Shown one piece after another: positions 1 to 7,296 of a DNA stretch of 64,000 nucleotides (the first letter of the stretch is position 1; the number at the start of each line of letters is the position of its first letter). This DNA comes from Aeromonas hydrophila subsp. hydrophila ATCC 7966. Lineage in GTDB: Bacteria > Pseudomonadota > Gammaproteobacteria > Enterobacterales > Aeromonadaceae. The notes under the pieces were generated by a model that ran no database searches, was not told the origin of the DNA, and saw nothing but the letters and a program-made list of their open reading frames with translations. Where the stretch lies: contig NC_008570.1 of NCBI RefSeq assembly GCF_000014805.1, positions 1,245,001 through 1,309,000 of the forward strand, read 5' to 3'. The translations under genes were made by a program, and so were the position numbers.

Positions 1-1
1 T

Positions 2-274
2 CTGGCGGCGTTCAATACCGCCGTGCAGTATCAGTTTTTCCACGCCCTGGCCCTGCTGGTGCTGGGGTGGTGCGGTGTGCGCAGCAAGGTCATCACCTTT
101 GCCGGCACCGCCTTCGTGCTGGGGATCCTGGGATTCTCCGGCAGTATTTATGCCATGGTGCTGCTCGGCAGCAAGGGGCTGGGGCTGATTACCCCGGCCG
201 GTGGCCTCTGTTTTATGTTGGGATGGGCGGCTCTGATATGGGCTGGCTGTCGTCTTGGAGGAAAAAATGAATAA
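2..274 (+). CDS. DUF423 family inner-membrane protein (YgdD-like), 5' truncated by window start
   Basis: The reading frame is open from the first bases of the window, so only the C-terminal ~90 residues are present. The visible part begins [19 protein letters not shown], which matches the conserved AxxYQ-hHALALL segment of the DUF423/YgdD family. Two further hydrophobic segments follow (around [20 protein letters not shown] and [20 protein letters not shown]), so it is an integral membrane protein of unknown function. The stop codon lies inside the next gene (8-nt overlap with rlmM), implying translational coupling. E. coli has the same ygdD-rlmM adjacency. Family assignment is firm; no function is known. 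Confidence 0.85.
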   Translation: MAAFNTAVQYQFFHALALLVLGWCGVRSKVITFAGTAFVLGILGFSGSIYAMVLLGSKGLGLITPAGGLCFMLGWAALIWAGCRLGGKNE

Positions 275-1361
275 TCTGCTGCTTTATTGCCGCCCCGGTT
301 TTGAGAAAGAGGCGGCGGCAGAGATCACCGAGCGTGCCAGTAACATGCAGTGCTACGGTTTCGCCCGGGTCAAGGACGACAGCGGTTATGTGATATTCGA
401 GCTGTATGACGAGGAGCAGGCCGATCTGCTGGCGCGCAAGCTGCCGTTCAGAGAGCTGATCTTCATTCGCCAGATGCTGGTGGTGACCCATGAGCTGAAG
501 GATCTGGATCTGTCGGATCGCATCACCCCCATCCTGGAGGCGACCCAGGGTTACGCCATCTGCGGCGATCTGCGGGTGGAAACCGCCGATACCAACGAGG
601 CAAAAGAGCTGTCGGCCTTCTGCCGCAAGTTCACCGTGCCGCTGCGCCAGGCGCTGCGTGGCAACGAGTTGCTGACCAAGAAGGAGACGCCGCACCGGCC
701 GGTGTTCCACGCCTTCTTCCTGGCCAATGACCACGTGTTGCTGGGTTACTCCTACTCCTTCAACAACTCCGAATTCCACATGGGCATCCCGCGTCTGCGC
801 TGCCCGGCCGATGCCCCGAGCCGCTCCAGCCTCAAGCTGGAAGAGGCCTTCTACGTGTTCGTGCCGCGGGAAGAGTGGGACATGCGCCTCACCTCCGGCA
901 TGAAGGCCGTCGATCTGGGCGCCTGCCCGGGTGGCTGGACCTATCAGCTGGTACGCCGCGGCATGATGGTGACGGCGGTGGACAACGGCATGATGGCCCA
1001 GTCCCTGATGGATACCGGTCAGGTCAAGCACATCCGCGATGATGGTTTCGTGTGGCGGCCGAGCAAGAAGAACACCTATTGGCTGGTGTGCGACATGGTG
1101 GACAAGCCGGCGCGGGTCACCCACATGATCGCCGACTGGTTCCGGGAGAGCGATTGCCAGGAGGCAATGTTCAACCTCAAGCTGCCGATGAAGAAGCGCT
1201 ATGCCGAGGCGGTGCACAACATCGAGGTGCTGCGCGAGCTGCTCAAGGAGATCGACAACGCCTTCGTGATCCAGGCCAAACAGCTCTATCACGATCGCGA
1301 AGAGATCACGGTGCACGTCTACAACAAGTACTGGGTTTCCAAGCTCTCCGCCAAGGAGTAA
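267..1361 (+). CDS. rlmM: 23S rRNA (cytidine-2498-2'-O)-methyltransferase RlmM
   Basis: A 364-residue SAM-dependent enzyme that 2'-O-methylates C2498 of 23S rRNA before 50S assembly. The N-terminal THUMP-like region begins [20 protein letters not shown]. The SAM-binding motif [10 protein letters not shown] is at residues 216-225, and the later segment [11 protein letters not shown] supplies conserved lysines of the RrmJ-like fold. The length matches E. coli RlmM (366 aa). The frame is open back to a TTG at 255, but the ATG at 267 has a GGAGG 5 nt upstream and matches the family N-terminus, so it is the start used here. It overlaps the DUF423 gene by 8 nt, and a strong hairpin follows at 1386-1417. 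Confidence 0.97.
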   Translation: MNNLLLYCRPGFEKEAAAEITERASNMQCYGFARVKDDSGYVIFELYDEEQADLLARKLPFRELIFIRQMLVVTHELKDLDLSDRITPILEATQGYAICGDLRVETADTNEAKELSAFCRKFTVPLRQALRGNELLTKKETPHRPVFHAFFLANDHVLLGYSYSFNNSEFHMGIPRLRCPADAPSRSSLKLEEAFYVFVPREEWDMRLTSGMKAVDLGACPGGWTYQLVRRGMMVTAVDNGMMAQSLMDTGQVKHIRDDGFVWRPSKKNTYWLVCDMVDKPARVTHMIADWFRESDCQEAMFNLKLPMKKRYAEAVHNIEVLRELLKEIDNAFVIQAKQLYHDREEITVHVYNKYWVSKLSAKE

Positions 1362-1385
1362 TTACTGGCGATGCGCCACTGACCA

Positions 1386-1417
1386 CAAGGCCGACAACCC
1401 ACGGGTTGTCGGCCTTG
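1386..1417. terminator. Hairpin between convergent rlmM and the exported-protein gene
   Basis: A 14-bp perfect stem (1386-1399 with 1404-1417) closes a CACG loop. The downstream T tract on the plus strand (TCATTTCT) is weak. It lies between two convergent stop codons, so it probably serves both directions. Confidence 0.75.
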
Positions 1418-1431
1418 TCATTTCTGCGCCA

Positions 1432-1872
1432 TCAGAAACGGTAATCGAAACGCAGCGAGGATTCGCCGTCGGTGAGCTTGAGTTCGATGTCGAGCGGGAT
1501 GGTGCGATCGGTCGGGCTGAACTCCAGCTTCACCCCGTTGCCGCGCAGTTTGATGGAGGTGTTCATGCCGGCGGTCTTGAACTTGATCCTGGGTTTGTGC
1601 TGCTCGAAGGAGAGGCTCACGCTCTTCTCGGCGGTCAGGTTCAGTTTCTGGTAGGGAGTGACCTGACTGTTGCCATCGCTGTCGGTCACGACATCCATCC
1701 CGAAGGAGAGCGGTTTGGGTGCCTTGAGCAGGTCGTTGGTATCCACATTGGAGCGCCAGACCTGGCTTGCCTGCTGGGAAGAGGGGGGCAATTGCGGCCA
1801 GGCATTCTCGACCGGTCTGTCTACTGCCATGGCGTTGCTGCTGATGAGCAGCAGGGTAACGATAGCGCGCAT
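1432..1872 (-). CDS. Small exported protein of unknown function
   Basis: 146 residues starting MRAIVTLLLISSNAMA, a short signal peptide with likely cleavage after AMA. The mature part is rich in alternating polar and hydrophobic residues (KLNLTAEKSVSLSFEQ, SIKLRGNGVKLEFSP, IELKLTDGESSLRFDYRF) and ends in aromatic-Arg-Phe. This suggests a small all-beta periplasmic or outer-membrane-associated protein. No family was recognised. It is a single gene between convergent rlmM and the IDH terminator, with an AAGGAGATCC-type ribosome-binding sequence immediately upstream. Base composition resembles its neighbours. Confidence 0.75.
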   Translation of the reverse strand: MRAIVTLLLISSNAMAVDRPVENAWPQLPPSSQQASQVWRSNVDTNDLLKAPKPLSFGMDVVTDSDGNSQVTPYQKLNLTAEKSVSLSFEQHKPRIKFKTAGMNTSIKLRGNGVKLEFSPTDRTIPLDIELKLTDGESSLRFDYRF

Positions 1873-1948
1873 AATGGATCTCCTTATCCCTTATCTATTG
1901 AACATAGTAGCCAATCGACAAAGGGGGGAGAGCGGCGCGAGATAAAAC

Positions 1949-1970
1949 AAAGGGAGCCGAAGCTCCCTTT
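1949..1970 (-). terminator. Rho-independent terminator of the isocitrate dehydrogenase gene
   Basis: A 9-bp stem (1949-1957 with 1962-1970). Read on the minus strand it has a UUCG tetraloop and is followed by TTTGTTTTA. It lies 23 nt beyond the IDH stop codon. Confidence 0.9.
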
Positions 1971-1992
1971 AAAAATCAATATCTTGGTGTGA

Positions 1993-3000
1993 TTACAAAC
2001 GGTCGATGATGGATTGGGTGAACTCGCTGGTGGAGGCGGCCCCCCCCAGATCCCGGGTCACCCGGTCGCCGGATTCGATGGTGGCGCGCACCGCCTCACG
2101 GATCCGTTCGGCCTTGTCCTGCATGCCCAGATACTCCAGCATCTGGATGGAGGCGAGGATCACCGAGGTCGGGTTAGCGATGTTCTTGCCGGCGATATCC
2201 GGCGCCGAGCCGTGCACCGCTTCGAAGATGGCGGCGCCATCGCCGATGTTGGCGCCAGGCGCCATCCCTAAGCCCCCCACCAGACCGGCGCACAGATCCG
2301 ACAGGATGTCGCCGAACAGGTTGGTGGTGACCATGACGTCGAAACGCTCCGGGTACATCACCAGGTTCATGCAGGCGGCATCGACGATCATCTCTTCGCT
2401 CTGGATGTCCGGGTAGCGGCTGGCCACTTCACGGGCCACTTCCAGGAACAGGCCGGAGGTGGACTTGAGGATGTTGGCCTTGTGGATGATGGTGACTTTC
2501 TTGCGCCCTTCCTGGCGCGCCAGCTCGAAGGCGAACTTGACGATGCGTTCCGCCCCTTCGCGAGTGATGATGCTCATCGCCTCGGCGCTCTTGTTGTCAT
2601 CGCTGCGCTTCTGACCGGCGCCCGAATACATGCCTTCGGTGTTCTCGCGCACCGTGATGATGTCGATGTTGTCGTAACGGCTGCGAGTCCCCTTGAAGGA
2701 GAGCACCGGGCGGACGTTGGCGTAGAGGTTGAATTTCTTGCGCAGGGAGACGTTGATGGAGGTGAAGCCACCGCCGACCGGGGTGGTGAGCGGGCCCTTC
2801 AGGCTGACCTTGTTCTTCTCGATGAGATCCAGCGTCGCCTGGGGCAGCAGCTCGCCGTGCTTCTCCAGCGCCACCAGGCCGGCGTCCGCGTATTCGTATT
2901 CGAAGTCACAACCGGCGTGGGTCAGGATCTGGATGGCGGATTCGATGATGCTGGGGCCGATGCCGTCGCCCGGGATGACGGTAATTTTTCTTTTTGACAT
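1993..3000 (-). CDS. NAD-dependent isocitrate dehydrogenase
   Basis: A 335-residue member of the isocitrate/isopropylmalate dehydrogenase family, catalysing oxidative decarboxylation of isocitrate to 2-oxoglutarate. Visible motifs: the N-terminal VIPGDGIGP, the substrate-binding VRENTEGMYSG around residues 117-126, and the metal-binding DILSDLCAGLVGGLGMAPGANIG around 231-253. At the cofactor-specificity loop it reads HGSAPDIAG (residues 263-271). The Asp at 268 occupies the position of the Lys that gives NADP preference in E. coli Icd, which argues for NAD. It is short, like the mitochondrial/Thermus-type NAD enzymes, not the ~416-aa NADP Icd. Isopropylmalate or tartrate activity is less likely given the EGMYSG substrate loop. 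It is monocistronic with its own terminator. Confidence 0.88.
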   Translation of the reverse strand: MSKRKITVIPGDGIGPSIIESAIQILTHAGCDFEYEYADAGLVALEKHGELLPQATLDLIEKNKVSLKGPLTTPVGGGFTSINVSLRKKFNLYANVRPVLSFKGTRSRYDNIDIITVRENTEGMYSGAGQKRSDDNKSAEAMSIITREGAERIVKFAFELARQEGRKKVTIIHKANILKSTSGLFLEVAREVASRYPDIQSEEMIVDAACMNLVMYPERFDVMVTTNLFGDILSDLCAGLVGGLGMAPGANIGDGAAIFEAVHGSAPDIAGKNIANPTSVILASIQMLEYLGMQDKAERIREAVRATIESGDRVTRDLGGAASTSEFTQSIIDRL

Positions 3001-3146
3001 GAGACGTATCCACTTCTAGGGAACAGAGGGGGAGGATTCGGCGGTTTTATACCATTTCTACACCTAACCCTCCATGTTTCTTTACATTCTATCTGTTTTT
3101 GTCAACAGCGAGAGTGAGTCCGATCATGCTTGGCGGTTTCGCTTGC

Positions 3147-3950
3147 TCAGGCTTCGGGAGCCGGTGGATAGCGGATCTCCCGCAGGTTGAAGCCGAGCGG
3201 AATGTCTCGCTGCAGCCGCACCAGCCGTTGGGCCAGCAGGGCCTCATCCTGGTGCTGGCGCAGCTTGAGCAGCGCCTTGGCGGCGTCTTCCTGCTGGCAG
3301 GCCGCCAGCAGGCTGGCCAGATCGCCGTATTGCTGCAGCAGCTGGGTGGCGGTCTTGGGGCCGATGCCGGGTACCCCCTTGATGTTGGAGCCGCCGATGC
3401 CGGTCAGAGCCCAGAAATCCACCAGTTGAGCCGGTGCCACCCCGTACTGCTGCTCGACGAAGGCGGCATCCAGCCAGCGCTTGTTGAAGTAGTCGCGGAT
3501 CTGGATCTGCGGGCAGATGAGCTGGCAGAACCCCTTGTCGGTGGAGATGATGGTGGCTCTGGCACCGTGCTGGGCAATGCCGGTGGCCAGGGTGGCGATG
3601 AGATCATCCGCCTCGTCGGTCTGGGAGAGCAGGGCGTCCACGCCGCACTCCCAGAAGGCATCCTGCAGTTCATTCAACCCTTCGCGCAACTCGGTCGGCA
3701 TGGGGGTTCGCCCCTCCTTGTAGGCCGGGTAGACCTCCTTGCGCCAGCTGTGCACCTCGCCGTCAAACACCGCGATGACGTGGGTCGGCTCGCTGGCGGC
3801 CAGCAGTTTGCGGCAGGTGTTGATGAGGTTGGCACGGGTGGCGATCAACGCCTGGGCCGGGGTCAGCGCCTGCTGGGCCTGAACCGCGTGCAGTCGGCGA
3901 ATGAGATTGAGGGCATCGATGATGAGCAGATGCGGCCTTGGGTTTGACAT
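3147..3950 (-). CDS. xni: Flap endonuclease Xni (exonuclease IX family)
   Basis: 267 residues of the 5'-3' exonuclease/FEN fold related to the DNA polymerase I N-terminal domain. Seen: LLIIDALNLIRR at the N-terminus (first metal Asp), VIAVFDGEVHSWRKEVYPAYKEGR, the acidic cluster QTDEADDLIATLA, STDKGFCQL, and a helix-hairpin-helix DNA-binding motif GVPGIGPKTATQLL near residue 195. Flap endonuclease activity is known for E. coli Xni. The ATG at 3950 gives the family N-terminus; the longer upstream frame is not supported. Its neighbour ppnN is also near xni in E. coli, but the sdaC-sdaB genes found there are missing here. Confidence 0.95.
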   Translation of the reverse strand: MSNPRPHLLIIDALNLIRRLHAVQAQQALTPAQALIATRANLINTCRKLLAASEPTHVIAVFDGEVHSWRKEVYPAYKEGRTPMPTELREGLNELQDAFWECGVDALLSQTDEADDLIATLATGIAQHGARATIISTDKGFCQLICPQIQIRDYFNKRWLDAAFVEQQYGVAPAQLVDFWALTGIGGSNIKGVPGIGPKTATQLLQQYGDLASLLAACQQEDAAKALLKLRQHQDEALLAQRLVRLQRDIPLGFNLREIRYPPAPEA

Positions 3951-4041
3951 GGGGCACTCTTGGCTGTCGGGACGCCCCATTGTAACAAACCAGCGGGCTC
4001 GATGGGGGATTGATGGCCGCGGGCATTCCCAGCGACAAAAA

Positions 4042-4060
4042 AGGGGCGCCATGCGCCCCT
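4042..4060 (-). terminator. Rho-independent terminator of ppnN
   Basis: An 8-bp GC stem (4042-4049 with 4053-4060) has a 3-nt loop. On the minus strand a run of six Ts follows (plus-strand A's at 4037-4042). It lies 21 nt beyond the ppnN stop. Confidence 0.9.
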
Positions 4061-4080
4061 CGTTTCAGCTGTGCTGCCCG

Positions 4081-5436
4081 TCAGCGCACGATTTCGTAGC
4101 AGGGCACATACTGGCTGCCCGGCAGCTTCATGCGCTGCTGCTTGACGAAGCTCTCCAGCAGCTTGTCCATCAGGTGCATCAGCTCCTTGTCGCCGTGCAG
4201 CTTGAAGGGACCCTTCTTCTCGATGGCGCGGATGCCCCCTTCCTTGACGTTGCCGGCGACGATGCCGGAGAAGGCACGACGCAGGTTGGCCGCCAGCAGC
4301 TGGGGCGGCTGATTGCGGTGCAGATCCAGGCTGGCCATGTTGGCGTGATCCGGCTCGAACGGCAGCTGGAACTCCGGCTCGATCTTGAGCGACCAGTTGA
4401 AGGAGTAAGCATCGCCGACCGATTTGCGGTATTCGCGGATCTTCGGCATCGCCTCTTTCATGACCCGGGCCACTTCCGGGGCATCGCCGACGATGATCCG
4501 GTAGAGGCTGGTGGCCGGCTCGCCCAGGGTCGCCTTGACGAAGTCGTCGATGGCGCGGAAGTAGTCGGCGCTCTCCTTCGGGCCGGTCAGGATGATGGGC
4601 ATGGGCTGCCGCTCGTTGGCCGGGTGCATCATGATGCCGAGCAGGTAGAGCAGCTCTTCGGCGGTACCGACCCCGCCCGGGAAGATGATGATGCCGTGGC
4701 CGAGGCGCACGAAGGCCTCCAGCCGCTTCTCGATGTCCGGCAGGATCACCAGCTCGTTGACGATGGGGTTGGGCGGCTCGGCGGCGATGATGGAAGGCTC
4801 GGTGAGGCCGATGTAGCGGCCGTTGCGCACCCGCTGCTTGGCGTGGCCGACGGCGGCGCCTTTCATCGGGCCCTCCATGGCACCCGGGCCACAGCCGGTG
4901 CAGATGTTGAGTTCACGCAGGCCCAGCTCGCTGCCCACCGCGCGGGTGTACTGGTACTCGATCTCGTTGATGGAGTGACCGCCCCAGCAGACCACCAGAT
5001 TGGGGTCGGCGCCCGGCAGGATCGCCTTGGCGTTGCGCAGGATGGCGAACACCACGTTGGAGATGTGGGTGGAGCTGGTCAGGTTGACCAGCCGGTTCGA
5101 CTCCAGCTGGGTCGACACATAGAGGATGTCGCGCAGGACGGAGAACAGGTGCTCCTGAATGCCGCGGATGATCTCGCCATCGACGAAGGCGTGCTCGGGG
5201 GCGTTGAACAGCTCGAGCTTGACCCCGCGCTCGCGCCGGATCACATGAATATCGAAGGATTTGAAGCGCTCCAGTATCTCTTTGGAGCTGTCGGTATGGC
5301 TGCCGGAGTTGAGTACCGCCAGCGAGCAGTTGCGAAACAGTTGATAGATATCGCTGGAGGCGGTTTGCTTGAGGCGGTCCACCTCGAGCTGGGACAGCAA
5401 GTCCATGCTGCCGACTGGATTGATGTGCGTAATCAT
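4081..5436 (-). CDS. ppnN: Nucleotide 5'-monophosphate nucleosidase PpnN (YgdH)
   Basis: 451 residues, close to the 454 of E. coli PpnN. It cleaves the N-glycosidic bond of purine and pyrimidine NMPs to base plus ribose 5-phosphate, and in E. coli it is activated by (p)ppGpp. The start [22 protein letters not shown] matches the family; the frame extends five codons further upstream, but the ATG at 5436 has an AAGGGGAA ribosome-binding sequence. The LOG-family motif [15 protein letters not shown] is near residue 238, preceded by the [21 protein letters not shown] phosphate-binding segment. Specificity and ppGpp binding are inferred from the E. coli enzyme. It is transcribed alone between two terminator hairpins. 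Confidence 0.96.
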   Translation of the reverse strand: MITHINPVGSMDLLSQLEVDRLKQTASSDIYQLFRNCSLAVLNSGSHTDSSKEILERFKSFDIHVIRRERGVKLELFNAPEHAFVDGEIIRGIQEHLFSVLRDILYVSTQLESNRLVNLTSSTHISNVVFAILRNAKAILPGADPNLVVCWGGHSINEIEYQYTRAVGSELGLRELNICTGCGPGAMEGPMKGAAVGHAKQRVRNGRYIGLTEPSIIAAEPPNPIVNELVILPDIEKRLEAFVRLGHGIIIFPGGVGTAEELLYLLGIMMHPANERQPMPIILTGPKESADYFRAIDDFVKATLGEPATSLYRIIVGDAPEVARVMKEAMPKIREYRKSVGDAYSFNWSLKIEPEFQLPFEPDHANMASLDLHRNQPPQLLAANLRRAFSGIVAGNVKEGGIRAIEKKGPFKLHGDKELMHLMDKLLESFVKQQRMKLPGSQYVPCYEIVR

Positions 5437-5489
5437 AGGTTCCCCTTTCACTCGCTTGTTATCGTTGTGCTTTTCCCTGGGGAGAAAAC

Positions 5490-5509
5490 GGGATGCCCTG
5501 TGGCATCCC
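5490..5509 (-). terminator. Probable terminator of the diguanylate cyclase gene
   Basis: An 8-bp perfect stem (5490-5497 with 5502-5509) closes a 4-nt loop. On the minus strand it is followed by GTTTTCT. It lies ~80 nt past the cyclase stop and upstream of the ppnN start. Confidence 0.6.
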
Positions 5510-5586
5510 TTGAATTTGATAGTAGATGTAAGCGGTGGGGCAGGGGAATAGGGGGAAAGTGCGTTTGCTGCTTTTTTAGTCGCCGA

Positions 5587-7206
5587 TCAGGCCAGATTGA
5601 CCTGATCCCGACCCGAGTTCTTGGAGCTGTAGAGTGCCTTGTCGGCCCGCTCGAACGCGTCCGTGGTGTGATCCCCCTCCCTAAACAGGGTGGCACCGAT
5701 GGAGATGGTGATCTCGACCCTGGCATCCCGAAAACGGAACGGAATGCTCTTGATGGTCTGGCGCAAGGTCTCCAGCGGCTTCTGGAACTTGTCCGGATTG
5801 ATGTTCGGCAGCAGCACCACGAACTCCTCGCCGCCGAAGCGGGCGATGAAGTCGGTGTCGCGCAGGGCTCCCTGCAGCGCCTTGGCCACCACCTTCAACG
5901 CCTTGTCGCCGGCCATGTGGCCGTAGTTGTCGTTGATGTGCTTGAAGTGGTCTATGTCGATGATGGCCAGGCACAGCGGCGTGTTGTAACGCAGCCAGCG
6001 TTTGTATTCGAGCTCGAGCCGCTCGTCGAGGGCCGCCCGGTTGTGCACCTGGGTCAGGCTGTCGAGGAACAGCTTGTGTTTCTGGATGGTGAGCCGCTTC
6101 TTGTATTCGGCGGTCTCCTCCTTCATCAGCCGCAGCTTGGCCTCCATGGTGGAGAGGCGGGTCAGCAGGTGGCGCTCACGGGCGGCCATGGCCTCCCTGT
6201 CCTGCAGCAGCAGGTTGATGGCCCCCATGTGACCGGAGATGGCCCCCTTGAGGTCATCAATGGTGTCATGGCTGGCTAGGGTATGGTCGATGGCCTTGAG
6301 CTCCCTGTCGATGGCCTTGCGGGTATCCAGGGTGGCGCTTTGCAGGGCGCGCCCCTCGTCGAGGGATTCGGTGAAGCTGAAGTGGACTGCCGAGAGGCTC
6401 TCGTTGAGGGTGCTGAGGAACGCCTGGGAGGCTTTGCGCTCCTCGCGGGTGCCCTCGATGATGAGCTCGATCACCTGCAGGCAGATCTCCGCCAGCAGGG
6501 GAGGGGTGATGCCATTGAGCAACTGACGGCGAATGTCCGCCAGGCTCTCGCCGACGGCGCCGGCAAAGTCGAGCTCGGTGATGAGCCGCTGCAGCTCGTC
6601 GGCGATGTGGGCGTGCACCTTGACGTCAAAGGGGGCGCCCGGCTCCGGCGCGGCAAGGTCGGTGACCGTTTCAGTCTGGTTGCCAGCGGGCGAGCTCTGG
6701 GCCAGCAGGGGCTGGGTGGGTAGCAGTTGGATCTTGATGGCCTGCTGGTAGAACTCCAGCAACCGGATCACCTTCTTCTGGTGATCGCCGATGCCATAGC
6801 CATCCGGGCTGGCCAGAAACTCCTTGAGGGATTTGCGGGTCTCCTCCGGAAAGCCTTTGAGAGCCTTGAGCTGTTTGCTGCCGAGCTCGATGGCGGACTT
6901 GGTCAGGGAGATGGACTCTTCCAGCGCGTTGCCGTGCTGCTGCAGCAGCTTCTCGATGACGGCGAGGTCGGCATCGAGGGAGGAGAGCGGCGGGTTGCCA
7001 TCGAGTTTCTGCTTGAGCTTGGCGAGCTTGTTGTCCAGCTCGCGATCGTGGCCGCGACAGGCCTGCATCAGCTTGGCGATGAACTGGATGCTGCGGGCAC
7101 GTTCGGTGTCGGAGAAAGAGACGACGCCGTCCAGCTCCAGCTGCTTTTGCTGAAGGGATTCCCTGAGTCTGGCCAATTGTCCGGCTACGGCAGCGATATC
7201 ATTCAT
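5587..7206 (-). CDS. Diguanylate cyclase with long helical N-terminal region (GGDEF)
   Basis: 539 residues. The C-terminal ~170 residues are a complete GGDEF domain: DSLTQVHNRAALDERL, IIDIDHFKHINDNYGHMAGDKAL, active-site GGEEF at 458-462, and EITISIGATLF. The inhibitory I-site RxxD is present as RDTD at 449-452, exactly five residues before GGEEF, so a product-inhibited active cyclase making c-di-GMP is predicted. The first ~370 residues lack membrane segments, are Leu/Glu/Lys-rich and end in a coiled coil (TRLSTMEAKLRLMKEETAEYKKRL), a likely signalling helix or dimerisation stalk. No sensory family was recognised. It lies 90 nt downstream of, and on the same strand as, the TPR/degenerate-GGDEF gene, so the two are probably co-transcribed. 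Confidence 0.93.
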   Translation of the reverse strand: MNDIAAVAGQLARLRESLQQKQLELDGVVSFSDTERARSIQFIAKLMQACRGHDRELDNKLAKLKQKLDGNPPLSSLDADLAVIEKLLQQHGNALEESISLTKSAIELGSKQLKALKGFPEETRKSLKEFLASPDGYGIGDHQKKVIRLLEFYQQAIKIQLLPTQPLLAQSSPAGNQTETVTDLAAPEPGAPFDVKVHAHIADELQRLITELDFAGAVGESLADIRRQLLNGITPPLLAEICLQVIELIIEGTREERKASQAFLSTLNESLSAVHFSFTESLDEGRALQSATLDTRKAIDRELKAIDHTLASHDTIDDLKGAISGHMGAINLLLQDREAMAARERHLLTRLSTMEAKLRLMKEETAEYKKRLTIQKHKLFLDSLTQVHNRAALDERLELEYKRWLRYNTPLCLAIIDIDHFKHINDNYGHMAGDKALKVVAKALQGALRDTDFIARFGGEEFVVLLPNINPDKFQKPLETLRQTIKSIPFRFRDARVEITISIGATLFREGDHTTDAFERADKALYSSKNSGRDQVNLA

Positions 7207-7296
7207 TATTCAGGTCGCCCTGTTGTCATTATCGTTGTTGTGTTGGATAGCAACAGCGGTCGAACCCAGTTCCAGACCCAGTTGATTATCTATTTG

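Noticed and set aside
3901..6279. 792-codon plus-strand ORF
   Set aside because: It runs antisense to ppnN and the diguanylate cyclase, is His/Gln/Arg/Val-rich with no domains, and is a shadow of high-GC codon usage.
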